NCBI GenBank assembly: GCA_963932145.1
Contig: OZ010593.1
Span: 36,792,411 to 36,856,410, forward strand
Reading direction: 5' to 3'
Origin: Acanthosepion lycidas
Lineage: Eukaryota; Mollusca; Cephalopoda; Sepiida; Sepiidae
Length of the DNA: 64,000 nucleotides
The notes under the pieces were generated by a model that was not told the origin of the DNA, ran no database searches, and saw only the letters and a list, made by a program, of their open reading frames with translations. Below are positions 34,311-44,410 of this stretch, piece by piece (position 1 is the first letter of the stretch; each line of letters begins with the position of its first letter). The translations under genes and the position numbers were made by a program.

Positions 34311-35020
34311 TTAAAAAACAAGCCTGGATGTACCAGTAAATTAAAAAAAAAAAAAAAAAGTGAAACAAAGACAATAAACTTTTTAAAAAATAAATAAACT
34401 GGGAAAAAAAAGACAAACAAAAATTAAACAGGAAAAAAAAATCTAAATGGCGCCCAAAGTCAGCCGAAAACAAAAAAAAAACAGAAACTCCTTTTTTTTA
34501 AATTCAAGACAATGTACAAAAAGAAAAAGAAAAAGTCTGGTTTACAACCAGAAAAAAATAAAGGTTTGCGGCCGAAGTAGCTAAAGAAAATAAAAAAGCA
34601 AAAGAAAAAACAAACTAGTTAAACCAAAAAAGACGAGAGAATGCGACCGAAGTCGCTAATAAAAAGGAAAAAATAACTTTTCTTTTTTTCAAATACTGTG
34701 CTGGTCTTTTTTTTTTTTTTTTTTTACAGAAACAACTAGAAAGAAATAAACAATAAAAAAGAAATCGTCCGGTAAGACTTTGTCAAACCGGACTAAAATA
34801 AAAAAAATTATGAGGGCCGAAACCTAAAAAATAAAACAAACAAAAAGAAATAGAAGAATAAAATCAAAAAAAATAAAACTAAAAGAATAACTTATCAGAA
34901 AAATCCTCAGAAGTTCGTCAAAAAAGTCCTTGAAGCACTGAAAGTAAACAAATCGTTAGCAGAAAAAAAGGTTCGTCGTTAGACAAAAAATTCCAAATAT
35001 TTCAAACAATAGGTCAAAAA
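34311..35020 (-). other. 5' untranslated region of LINE copy 3
   Basis: A-rich on the plus strand, so T-rich in element sense, with many homopolymer runs. It should contain an internal promoter by analogy to other LINEs, but no specific motif is recognised. Weak internal words recur (GCGGCCGAAGTAGCTAA near 34568; GCGACCGAAGTCGCTAA near 34642), suggesting a short tandem or duplicated segment of about 74 bp. Confidence 0.65.
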
Positions 35021-35035
35021 CACTCTCTGTCACTC

Positions 35036-35109
35036 TCTGTAGAGTGCTATGTCGCCTACTTAATATAGGCCTGGAAGAGTCTATTGTATAGGTAGTTTCC
35101 GGTCTCACA
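35036..35109 (-). repeat. Gypsy 3' LTR, inner part
   Basis: Matches 38713-38786 (TAGAGTGCTATGTCRCCTACTTAATATAGGCC, then GTAGTTTCCGGT). The other 186 bp of this LTR lie beyond the LINE at 27856-28041. Confidence 0.9.
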
Positions 35110-35185
35110 ATACCCACCTTCCAAAGAGTTTTCTTTTTGAAAAGGAGAGAAAAAAATAAAACTTAATACTGTTTCCTCTTGGGAT

Positions 35186-36202
35186 TTATTGTTTCTCAGC
35201 TGGAAGTAGAGATCTTGATGCGTGAACCACAGCTTTTCGCGAACCATCTGGCATTTTATGCAGAATGCAAGCACCAATGCCGTACGAGCTTGCATTACTT
35301 GCGACGATGATGTCGACGGAGAGGTCTGAAGTAAGAGTTTTCTTGAACTTCTCGAATGCGTCTTGGCATTCCGGGATCCATGACCATGGTTTTTCCTTTT
35401 TTAAAAGTTGGTTGAGAGGCCCTTTCAAATTTTGCATGTTCTTAATGAACCCTTGGTAAAAGTTAGCTAGGCCGAGGAAGGTTTGTAACGCTTGAACGTT
35501 ATCTGGGGCCGGCATGTTTCTGATCGCGTTGGCTCTTTCTGGATCCGGCCGACGACCATCTTTATTTATAATGTGACCTAAGTATTTAATCTCTTGTAAG
35601 AAAAAGTCACACTTTGCCTCCTTAACCTTAAATTCGTATTCTTGTATCTTTTCGAATACGTTTATTATATGGTTCCGGTGCTCTGCCGTAGTTTTACTAG
35701 TAACTAGTATATCATCCAAATAGGCTGTTGCGTAGTCAAGATCGCCCAGCATGGCGTCCATGACCTGCAGGCGAAAACTTAACTTCAAAAGCCAGCCTGT
35801 TGTATTTGTACAACCCGCTATGGGTGTTTATGCAGAGCAATTTGGAACTTTGTTCTTCCACCTCTATCGGAAGGTATGCGTCCGAGAGGTCGATTTTAGA
35901 AAAAATTTTCCACCATTGAATTTATTGAAAATTTCTTCAGGGCTTGGGAGAGGATAGTGGTGATCTTGCAAGGCATCGTTTAACCTTGTGGAAAAATCTG
36001 CGCATACTCGTATTTGATTGGACTTCTTTTTTACGTAGACCGTCGGTGCTGCCCACTTGCTGAAATCTGTTTTTGACAGAATACCTGCTTGTTCGAGTCT
36101 ATCTAACTTTTTATTGATTTGCTCTAGAGCAGCGAAAAGGACATTCCGTTTCAATTTGAATACCGGTTGTGCACCGTCCTTCACCTTGAACTTAGCTTTC
36201 AT
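35186..36202 (-). pseudogene. Gypsy reverse transcriptase and partial RNase H
   Basis: Enzyme that would copy the element RNA. The first part (35864-36202) reads a proline-rich lead-in, LDRLEQAGILSK, FSKWAAPTVYVKKK, IRVCADFS and HHYPLPSPEEIF, all standard Gypsy RT landmarks. A frameshift follows where motif A should be (near 35870). The second part (35186-35788) has the catalytic box YLDD at 35711-35722, KYLGHIINKDGRRPDPERAN, FLGLANFYQGFI and WSWIPECQDAFEKFKK, then the start of RNase H (VASNASSYGIGACI). The frame stops right after LLPAEKQ, and the sequence passes into the LTR within about 80 bp, so RNase H is incomplete and integrase is missing. Confidence 0.92.
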
Positions 36203-36203
36203 T

Positions 36204-37715
36204 CTAGTACATTTCCCAAGGCCGCCAGAAAAAAACCTGGGGTAATTGTTTGAGTTCCTTTTTTAGATACACCAAATTGGACGTTGTACTTTGTATCTTG
36301 CGACAAAATGTACTCATTGGGCAATCCCAAAGATTGAATTTTTCTATCCAATCAGTTCCAAATAAGTTGTCTGAAGTTTTTAATACATAGGCTTTGAGCT
36401 TTTTGGTAACTCCATTTAGTGTTACTGTAAGTATTACCTCGCCTAAAATGTTAATATTTTCGCCAGTTACGGATTTTGCTGTTTTATCCGTTTTTAATAA
36501 GGTCGGCTTGTTCAATTTTCGCCAAGTACACCAGTTAATGGTTGAAATATCAGAACCCGAGTCAAGCTGGAATTTAATGGACTTATTGAAAATATCCACT
36601 GTTACATATTTTCTTAAATTCCTATCAACAATATTGTCAGATTGAGCTTGCCTAATTTTATTTTGGGGTTTTCTCGTTCTTTTAGCGTACCAGCACGAAG
36701 TTAACGTATGACCACTTTTATTGCAATTTTTGCAATATTTTTTGTTCTTAATTGGACAGAATTTCATCCAATGCCATTTACCACAATGGTAACATGGTCC
36801 GGGCGGTTTCTTTAACCCATTTGAGTTTTGGTTACTGCGTAATTTAGGACATGAGATTTACCTTTTGTCTTTTTGAAGGGAATAGGAGGTAGACTTACTT
36901 CTGATTTTATTAATCTGAGTCACACCTGATTCTTTGATAGTGTTTGAGTCACGCTTTACAGATATTACTCTTTGTCTGTCCTCTGTCAGTTTTTGGATAG
37001 TCAATCCTTGTTCGTTCTCAAGCTTAATCTGTACCCGTCGTCTGACTTCGGCGTCTTCTGCAGATACTAGACTTCGTGCGAAAATTAAGCACTTAAAATC
37101 ATCGGCAGTCAGTTCGGCTCGTTTAAAATCAGTACATAGCTTGTTCACCGATGCTGCAAACGTTAGAAAATCTTGCTGGTTGTCTTTGACTGTGTTCAGG
37201 CATTTCCAACGTTTGTGGAACAAGGTTGTGTTATGCCCGAATAATTCCGATAGGAGCTTAATCGTCTCTGAAAAATCCAAGTCAGTCGATTTCTTGGGTA
37301 GTATGAAGTCTACGAACCTACTATGTTCTGTAGTTCCCAGTTTTCTCAATAGTAGACGTACCTTTTTTTTACTGGGCCATTGTTCACAGTCTACGTTGAA
37401 AATATCTTCGTAGCGCCTGTAAAAAGCCTGGAACGTTTTGTCTTCCTCTAGTACGTATTCAAAGGTTTCCATTGAATTGTAGATTATACTCTGGGAGAAT
37501 ATTGTATCTTTTTCAGAGTTTGAGCCTTTTAATGCATTTACGAGTAATTCTTTAAGTTGTTTCTGTTGTAATTCAGCATTCTGAAGCGTAATTTTTTGGA
37601 ATTCCATTTGCTGTTTATGTAAATCCAAAAATAGTTATTGTCTTTCGTCTGATTTTTGTTGCTGGTCCAAATTTAGTTTTAACATTTGGGCAACTACTTT
37701 TTGCAAATCTGCCAT
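36204..37715 (-). pseudogene. Gypsy gag-protease, one frame with two nonsense codons
   Basis: A single 504-codon frame starting MADLQKVVAQMLKLN at 37713-37715. Gag part: glutamine-rich coiled-coil-like N-terminus, then FQAFYRRYEDIFNVD, KVRLLLRKLGTTEHSRFVDF and FILPKK, a capsid-type domain of the kind common in invertebrate Gypsy gag proteins. Two zinc knuckles follow, CYHCGKWHWMKFC (about 36762-36802) and CKNCNKSGHTLTSC. The protease has the aspartic active site QLDSGSD near 36549-36569 and a later LFGTDWIEK. The frame is broken only by TAA at 37635-37637 and TAA at 36858-36860. It ends at 36204-36206, one base out of frame with the RT part that begins at 36202. Confidence 0.9.
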
Positions 37716-38260
37716 ATTTAAAAATAACAGCGCTTTTTTGTTGCTTTGAAACACGTGTACTATGAGGAGGTACACAAAAAATATTGGATAGATTTTTGTT
37801 CCTTTTTTTTTTCTTTTACAGAAAAAAATATGGACAGACGATAGTTAAACTAAACTAATTATGTGTTTTTAGCTTTTTTTCCCGTGGTTCCGTTAATTTT
37901 AACGTAATTGAATAATTTTTCACCACACTTATGTTTTTTTTTTTTTTTATAGAGGTACAAGAAAAAGAAAACTCACCTCAGTAAATTTGAGGGGAGAATA
38001 ATTTTATGCCCGAGTTCAACTAAGTTACATAAACAAAATTTCGATAGTTTTTTCCGAAACTTGAGCACAATGGTAGTACTTGATCTTGTGTTGTCAGTTT
38101 TTTTTACGAACAACAGTTTTTTTTTCTGTGTGTGAGGATGTGTAGAAATCTTTCTCGTATTGGACAGACTTAAATATTCCGTAGATGTCGAATCGCTAGT
38201 TTGTCAATGGCGTTTGGTATTGGAATATATATAGACGCTGGGTGTTTAGTTTTTAAATCG

Positions 38261-38526
38261 CTAATGTATTAATACCAGCTTAATTTCGCGTTCAACACTG
38301 CTGTGGGAACGCGTGGAGTTTGTGTATTTTTCGAGTACTGTCGCTATTGATACGGTGAGAACGAAATTCTCGAATCTTCTCTGTCGCCACTGTTGTGGGA
38401 CTGGCAAGGTATTGAGGTTTTTCGACGTGAATGCGTTTCTAGAATTCTTCGTCGACACAGATGTGGGATTGGTATGGTATTTAAGTTTCGCCGTGAGTGC
38501 TTTTCTAGAATCCTCGTCGCCACTGA
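38261..38526 (-). repeat. Gypsy leader with tandem PBS-like repeats
   Basis: Between the 5' LTR and gag, units of about 65 bp carry TGTCGCCACTGTTGTGGGAC, TCGTCGACACAGATGTGGGAT and CGTCGCCACTGATGTGGG (plus strand) with TTTTCTAGAAT words between. The unit nearest the LTR ends in the LTR terminus itself, so the primer-binding region seems to have been copied in tandem. Confidence 0.7.
38508..38522 (-). promoter_or_regulatory. Candidate primer-binding site of the Gypsy element
   Basis: In element sense, TGGCGACGAGGATTC begins 4 bases after the LTR end CCCACA. TGG followed by a sequence ending in ...GGATTC is what complementarity to a tRNA 3' end (GAATCC...CCA) predicts. The tRNA was not identified. 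Related sequences in the tandem leader upstream are imperfect copies. Confidence 0.5.
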
Positions 38527-38786
38527 TGTGGGTGCCAATGTTGGGCCCACAGAAGTAAAACACGGAACACGGATTAGATGTAAAAAAGATATATTAACAA
38601 CAGGTTACAGAGATAGTGTAAGCAGAGCTTACTATAAGTTAGTGTCCAACACTGGTAGTCGTACGAGACTCTCACTGTCACTCTCTATCACTCTTCTCAC
38701 TCTCTATCACTCTTTGTAGAGTGCTATGTCACCTACTTAATATAGGCCTTGAAGAGTCTATTGTGTAGGTAGTTTCCGGTATTACA
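38527..38786 (-). repeat. Gypsy 5' LTR (complete, 260 bp)
   Basis: Minus-strand sequence begins TGTAATACCGGAAACTACC and ends GGCACCCACA. The pair LTR, interrupted by the LINE, is also 260 bp when its two parts are added. A few substitutions separate them, so the insertion is not brand new. Confidence 0.92.
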
Positions 38787-38816
38787 ATATTCAATACAAA
38801 GATCTTGGGGTACCAA

Positions 38817-38869
38817 TCCATCTTCAAATGTAATCTATTAAACGAAAGATAGATTGGTACCCGAAGACT
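38817..38869. repeat. Short hairpin with 17-bp arms
   Basis: GGGTACCAATCCATCTT and AAGATAGATTGGTACCC are inverted with one mismatch around a 20-bp loop, just outside the Gypsy 5' LTR. Confidence 0.75.
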
Positions 38870-39309
38870 CCTATTCTCAAGACACCATGTTAGATTCTGT
38901 AAGAAGTCCTAGCCGTAAAGTAAACATACCGGCGACGATCGAAATCACCTCACCTGATATTAAGGTGGCTGTGAAGAAGAATTTAAAAGAAAGAAATTAA
39001 AGAAAAAATATAAAAAGAAAGAATTTGATGATTTCAGGCAATGGTGCTGATAATGATGATGATGTGCATATAACAGTTGTGGGTATCCTTAAAAATAGAA
39101 GAAAAAATCGTGCCCAAATGAATTATAATTCACGTATAATGTTTTTGAAGCTATTTTTTCCATTTTTTCCTCTTGTAGTCACCAAAATAGAGAGCTAGAG
39201 ATCTCTTGCAATGATGTCAGGAAGTTCTTCATTCCAGCTTGACGGCTAACTGAATTTCAAGGCCGACACAATTATATTTGTAAAACAAAAGTTTTATTTG
39301 GTCATTATT

Positions 39310-39610
39310 GAATATTTTTCTGAAGCTTATAGTTACTCTTTAGCTTTTCATCTTTACTATTTGCCTTATAGTTACTCACTGTCTTTTCATCAATACTCTA
39401 CGCCTTCTCATGCTTACTATTTGCCTTATAGTTGCTCTTTGCCTTTTCATTGTTACTCTTTACCTTTTCATTGCTATACTTTATCTATTCATTGTTACAG
39501 ATTATCTTATAGTTAGTTATTCGTTGTCTTATAGTTTCTCGTTGGCTTTTCATCTTTCCTCTTTGCGTTATGCTTACTATTTGACTAATAGTTACACTTC
39601 ACCTTTTCGG
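39310..39610. repeat. Degenerate tandem repeat (TAGTTACTC/CTTTTCATT type)
   Basis: About a dozen units of roughly 18-20 bp alternate between TGCCTTATAGTTACTC and TGCCTTTTCATTGTTACTC forms. The open frames across it (Tyr-Ser-Leu-Pro repeats) result from repetition. Confidence 0.8.
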
Positions 39611-39679
39611 TCATTCATCGATTTCAAATTAACGACTCCGTTATTCACAGTTAGAAATACAAGTGCTGTTTGAATATTA

Positions 39680-40455
39680 ATGCCGGTATAGCATTTTAAA
39701 CTTAATGCGAGTGTACTGGATCAAATATTTCAGATGGTACTTGTATTTGAGCACTATAAATAACAGATGCTTCAATTTGAAATCACAGACCTCTTGTTTT
39801 ACAAAGACTATTCTATTGAACTACAAAATTCAATTTACAGTCAACCTAAAATAAATAATAGTGTAACGTCATTGCACGGGAACAGAAACACTCTATTTTG
39901 GTGACGACAAGAGAAAAATAACTTTGATTAAATAAATCTTCACAAATATTACGTTTGAATAAGCATTCCTTCGGACAACCATTTTTTATCTCAATGTCAC
40001 AATCGGCTGTTAAATGTATAGCGTGATCACTATGATCAAAACAACTGTCTTCAGCCCTCATATATTTTCTTTATTAACCCTCCTTTTTTTTTCTTTCTCG
40101 CTTTACACCTCAAATTCTCCTTTATTCCAAGCCTATTGTCAGGGGAGGCAATTTGTCCGGCACATTTATTTTGTATACATACATAGATTAAAAATTAGAT
40201 TTGTACTAACATAATATTTTAATAACGCGAATCTATTCCACTTAAATAGTCAAGTTGGCAGTTAAACAGAATGAAAATATCTACGAAGAAAATAGTTAGG
40301 ACAGAACAGAATACAGAAGTGTGATCTCTACGTTATGTGGCATTCATAAAGTTATTTTATATATAAAAAAAACATGCAAAAACAACAGTGATGTGGTGTA
40401 TTTGTTTTAATACTGCATTCTTATGTAATGAGTTATAAGAGCTTTACACCCTGGT

Positions 40456-40460
<5 letters not shown>
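39680..40460. other. Non-coding stretch
   Basis: No recognised gene or element before the CA/TA array at 40464. Confidence 0.4.

Positions 40461-40463
<3 letters not shown>

Positions 40464-40546
<83 letters not shown>
40464..40546. repeat. (CA)n(TA)n microsatellite
   Basis: About 14 CA units then over 25 TA units, directly abutting the left arm of the Penelope-like element. Confidence 0.97.
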
Positions 40547-40550
<4 letters not shown>

Positions 40551-41312
40551 TGAACATAGAAGTCAACACTTAGAGGCGACAGTCTGTTTCATGCTATATG
40601 CAATCGTCAGGCCACATGGGCTGTTATTTATCTCGGCTATTTATATATATACGGGTCAGTGGTGCATTGTGCGTAGTCTATTATGGCGGTTATTTTGCCG
40701 GAAGTCGTTTATTTATTTGTTTGGGTTAAATTATTTTGCTTGTTTTTATTTATTTTTATTTTTTGTTTCTTATTTTATTTATTTATTTATTTTTTTAATC
40801 GGTGCTTTTATTAAGGTAGTAAAAATTGGTTTATATCACTTATTTAATACTTTGTTTTTTTTGGTTTGAGAATTTAATTAAAGCTATTTATTCGAGTTTG
40901 GGGTTGATTGTTCTAGTTTGTTCTAACTATTATTTTGGCAGGAACAGTTTTTAATTTGTGTTTATTTGGGTTGATTATCTTTATTTGTTTTTTCTAACGG
41001 TAACTTTATCGGGATTGGTTTGTTTATTTATTTACTTGGATGAATTTAGGTCAATTTATTTTACTTGTATATTTTCTCTTTTCGGTTTTTCGATTTTTAA
41101 GTAACGTAGTATTTATTTATTTTTTATTTTTATTATTATAATTTTTTTTATTTTTATTTTTTTTATTGTTATATAACAGTTATAGGTATTTTTTTCGTCC
41201 GATTTTTGGTTCGATTTTTTAGTCTAACTAATATTTTGGTCATAAAGGTTTGCTAATTTGTTTATTATTTACTTTAATTATTTGGGTTCGTTTTCTTGAG
41301 GGTTTTTTGTTG

Positions 41313-41316
<4 letters not shown>

Positions 41317-41358
<42 letters not shown>
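41317..41358. repeat. (ATT)n microsatellite
   Basis: About 14 ATT units inside the Penelope-like element's T-rich interior. Confidence 0.95.
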
Positions 41359-41359
<1 letters not shown>

Positions 41360-41557
41360 TATTTCGTCTATTCTAACAGATGTGATTTGGTAATTTGTTT
41401 CGGTTAATTAATTTTGCTTATTTTATTGTTATTTTGTTTATTTGTTTAATTATTTGTTTTTATTTTGTTTTTTCCGTTTTCAATTTTTAAGTAACGTAGT
41501 AAAAATTTGTTTTCATGTTTGCATTCTGAGATGAGCTCGGATCTTTTATTTAATAAT

Positions 41558-41974
41558 TTATTTTGGTCTGGGAAAGTAATGATAGCTATTTTTTTCCTCC
41601 AAGCAAAGTTTGCAAGTTTTTGATTGATTGTTGTAGGCTGATGATCTTTTCCTTATTTTCCAAGATATTTTTGGTGTGATATGCTTTTTGTTTTTAATTC
41701 CCCAGATATACTTAGAAAGCATTTTACTGTTCGCATATTTACTATTTGTGAAATATGTTTTGTGTGTATAATTTCTTTGTTTCCAGGGTCCTTCAGTTAC
41801 TCCTATGTATAGTTTTTCTTCATTATTTGGTGATTTTATCGTGGCTAATTTTATCGTATATATATAAATAGCCGAGATAAATAACAGCACATGTGGCCTG
41901 ACGATTGCATATAGCATGAAACAGATTGTCGCCTCTAATTGTTGACTTCTATGTTCACTTTTACATTTACACAC
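41558..41974 (-). pseudogene. GIY-YIG endonuclease domain of a Penelope-like element
   Basis: In the minus-strand frame, the YIG half is clear: KLYIGVTEGPWKQR followed by NYTHK, the family's R...H pair. Then comes the motif LSKYIWGIKNK (usually LSKYIWxLK) and ITPKISWKI. The Cys pair CKLCLEEK near the C-terminus fits the CxxC of Penelope EN domains. The GIY half would fall in IYIYTIKLATI. The upstream part of the frame is the arm sequence (MLYAIVRPH), not conserved protein. The protein would nick target DNA during retrotransposition. The frame is open but isolated from any RT, so it is a remnant. Confidence 0.8.
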
Positions 41975-42035
41975 CCTCTATCTCTGATATTGAACACTTT
42001 ATACCATAAATATAGCACACCTTAAGACTATATTT

Positions 42036-42096
<61 letters not shown>

Positions 42097-42103
42097 GTAT
42101 GTA
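42036..42103. repeat. (TA)n(TATG)n microsatellite
   Basis: Long TA tract followed by five TATG units at the outer end of the Penelope-like element. Confidence 0.95.
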
Positions 42104-42319
42104 TAAGCATTATGCTTCAAGTAAATTGAATTGAGTTCTCCAAGCCGCTGGCGTATTTCGTATAGAGAAAAACATTAAAACTCCCTTCCTTTTAGTCGTG
42201 CACCGAAGGCTTGCGGTGGGGGATGGATATCTGACTGATGTTTTCGATCCCGGCTTGAAGCCACATCTAGCCACACTGAGGAGCTATGATACAGCGAAAC
42301 AATCTGCCTGTGGAAGACT

Positions 42320-42398
42320 CCCTCTCTCTCTCTATCTCTCTCTCTCTATCTCTCTCTCTCTATCTCTCTCTCTCTCTATCTATCCCTCTCTCTCTCTT

Positions 42399-42436
<38 letters not shown>
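42320..42436. repeat. (CT)n/(CTAT)n(TA)n microsatellite
   Basis: CT runs interrupted by TAT at regular intervals, then (TA)16. Confidence 0.95.
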
Positions 42437-42439
<3 letters not shown>

Positions 42440-42664
42440 GAATAGTGTAGTAAAGGTATAAATGTGTAGTGTATGATCACGCTAGCATTACGCAAAATAT
42501 ATATATGGAGTAATGGAAATATATAGAATAATTTGGAAACCGGTTACAACACTCAGATTAGAAAATATATCGATCGACGGTTCTACAAATGAAAATGATG
42601 AAAAGAAGTCCTAACGTAAAAGAAAAAAAATGTATGTTCGTTAGAGTTAATGGGTAGTCTGTGT

Positions 42665-43328
42665 TTATTTATTCATTTATTTATTTATTTATTAAGATAG
42701 ACAGATAGATAGAGAGAGAGAGAGAGATGTATCTGTGTACGCGTGAAAACACATATTCAGTAAACAAGAGCTTTTTTTTTTCTTTTTATAACACCGCCCC
42801 AAACACACGCACACTTCTTTTATGCATGTTTCATTAGGTATGACGGACAAGGAATATGTTGTAAGATAAATACGTAAGAGGGTGCCATGAGTATAAGTCA
42901 CTTTTCTGATTAAATGATGATAAAGATTTTATTTAACGCCCCTTTAAATATAGAAAACACTTCACAGATAGAAATATTCATACAATCTACGCCAGTAGTT
43001 GAGGATACAGATGCACATGATGCTGATAACATAGAACTGCTTTTCGACAGATACATATTCATGGGAATATGAATTTTCTCCAAACAGTCCACTCTCCACT
43101 CAAAATATCGAACACTTTCTCAAGAAAAATACATTAAAAACCCAAAGAAACAAGAAAAACAGCAAGTTGTAATAAATTCAATTAACCTTGAAGAGGCCAT
43201 TTAAAAATTACTTCTTCTTTGGTTTGGAGAGCTTGCCTTCTTTCATCTTCATTAGATATTAGAAGAATCTATTACGCTTCTGAAAACTTCCCCTCGACAA
43301 GATCGGTCAACTTTATTTTTATGGCTTC

Positions 43329-43388
<60 letters not shown>

Positions 43389-43390
43389 GG
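42665..43390. repeat. About 1-kb dispersed repeat, copy 2
   Basis: Counterpart of 24180-25190 (see there): GTGTACGCGTGAAAACACA matches GTGTTCGCGTGGAAACC, and ATTTAAAAATTACTTCTTC through TCCCCTCGACAAGATCGGTC matches 24905-25015. Contains CTTCTTTTATGCATGTTTCATTA at 42815 and a final (TA)n array at 43331-43386. Confidence 0.75.
43331..43386. repeat. (AT)n microsatellite
   Basis: About 28 AT units, then GGGGGGGTATGTGG. Confidence 0.95.
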
Positions 43391-43799
43391 GGGTATGTGG
43401 TGTGGAGGTGGGGTGTAGGTATTCATTTTTTAAAGATGGCTCTCTTTTCCAAACTTATAGGTTTGATCTAATTAATAATACTTTCTTATGACATGCTAAC
43501 TTTGCCTTGTCTGGCACAAGGTAATATCAGTGAAGGGTTTCATGTTTGATTGAAATCACTAACCTTGCAATACCTGAACAATAATAATTTACGAACCATT
43601 TTGCTATTTTCTTGATTTCAGTTAAAAACTTTAAACATATTTCAATGGAATTTTTACTTTTGAAAATTATGGTTTATAATTATATTTCGATATATGGAAA
43701 AATATCGTTGGTTGAAACTGATGCCAGTAGGATATGAATTAAAGATATTTAGTACGTTGAAGTGTGAAAAGTAAATAAATGGAAAGTGAAGGCAATGTA

Positions 43800-44410
43800 A
43801 AAGCTAGAAGCAAGGACCAAACATGAATTAATTTATGAGAAGAAAGAATATATGGTGATCAGCAAAAGAAATAGTACAAGATGTAATCTACAAATTAGAG
43901 ACACCAAAAAAAGCAAGTGTAAATATTTAAATATCAAGGAAGCGATTTAACAGAGGACAGACTATACGATGCCAAAATCTAAAGGTGCGTTGTAGTAGAA
44001 AAGATGCCTTCCAAAAACTAAGCAAAACATTAAGAAACAGAAACATTTCGTTAGAAAAAAATAATAAAATGCTGTTATGCAATATAGCTCTTATTATATG
44101 GCAGTTAATGCTGAATGATGGACAATCTCATTACAGATGAAGACAATGAATCAACCGAGATGAGGTTCTGCTGGAGGATGCTGAGAATACCATGAACTGA
44201 ACAATGAGCAACGACAATGCTTTAAAGAAAATAGAAAGAAAAAGGACACTTATATTTTCTAATCAGAAACAGTCAGTTTAAATTTCTAGGACACATAGAG
44301 AGGAAACAGGACTTGGAGAATTTGAAACTTACAGGACATATCTGGCGGCAAGAGGGACAAAGGAAAACATTGAATAACACATTTAATGAGCTTTTGCAAA
44401 TTGTTTGTAG
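43800..44410 (+). pseudogene. RTE-like LINE, RT C-terminal remnant (copy 1)
   Basis: Strongly decayed. The plus strand reads MVISKRNSTRC near 43852, then in shifting frames AFQKLSKTLRNRNISLE near 44011, RFCWRMLRIP near 44167, and FKFLGHIERKQDLENLKLTG near 44280. These match, in order, the region after the RT active site in RTE-type endonuclease-reverse transcriptases and the better minus-strand copy at 48850-49830. Stops and frameshifts occur throughout; the active site itself is not present. Confidence 0.75.

Larger units (their letters stand above)
28042..35020 (-). mobile_element. Tx1/L1-like LINE, apparently full length (copy 3)
   Basis: About 6.98 kb on the minus strand. In element sense: ~710-bp pyrimidine-rich 5' UTR (34311-35020), ORF1 (32643-34310), an extra small ORF (32216-32614), ORF2 (28771-32204, broken), and a ~730-bp 3' UTR ending AATAAATATT. 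It is flanked by CACTCTCTATCACTC at 28027-28041 and CACTCTCTGTCACTC at 35021-35035, a 15-bp target-site duplication with one substitution inside the Gypsy LTR. GC content is visibly higher than in the host DNA around it. It is younger than the Gypsy insertion. The large upstream region with complete ORF1 argues for full length. Confidence 0.92.
27856..38786 (-). mobile_element. Gypsy-type LTR retrotransposon with a nested LINE
   Basis: Minus-strand element bounded by two 260-bp LTRs (TGTGRGAC/TGTAATACC start, CCCACA end in element sense, thus TG...CA). Order in element sense: 5' LTR (38527-38786), leader with tandem repeats, gag-protease (36204-37715), RT and partial RNase H (35186-36202), polypurine-like GGAAGGTGGG near 35110-35122, then the 3' LTR. 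The 3' LTR is split by a 7-kb LINE into 35036-35109 and 27856-28041. Integrase and the rest of RNase H are absent. No exact target-site duplication was found; ATTCAAT lies near both outer ends but not flush. The element cannot move by itself. Confidence 0.88.
40547..42030 (-). mobile_element. Penelope-like element fragment with inverted terminal arms
   Basis: Two ~105-bp arms, 40547-40652 and 41856-41963, are inverted copies of each other (GAAGTCAACACTTAGAGGCGA, GTTTCATGCTATATGCAATCG, TATTTATCTCGGCTATTTAT). They enclose ~1.2 kb: on the minus strand a GIY-YIG endonuclease piece, then an A-rich 3' region with repeated words (TTTTTAAGTAACGTAGTA near 41093 and 41485). The RT domain is absent. Penelope-like elements often carry rearranged terminal repeats, including inverted partial copies. 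A short relative of the arm and of the outer flank (ATAAATATAGCAYA) lies at 59755-59970. Confidence 0.75.

Noticed and set aside
39298..39673. Tyr-Ser-Leu repeat protein
   Set aside because: The frame follows an 18-20-bp tandem repeat whose irregular spacing changes frame between units.
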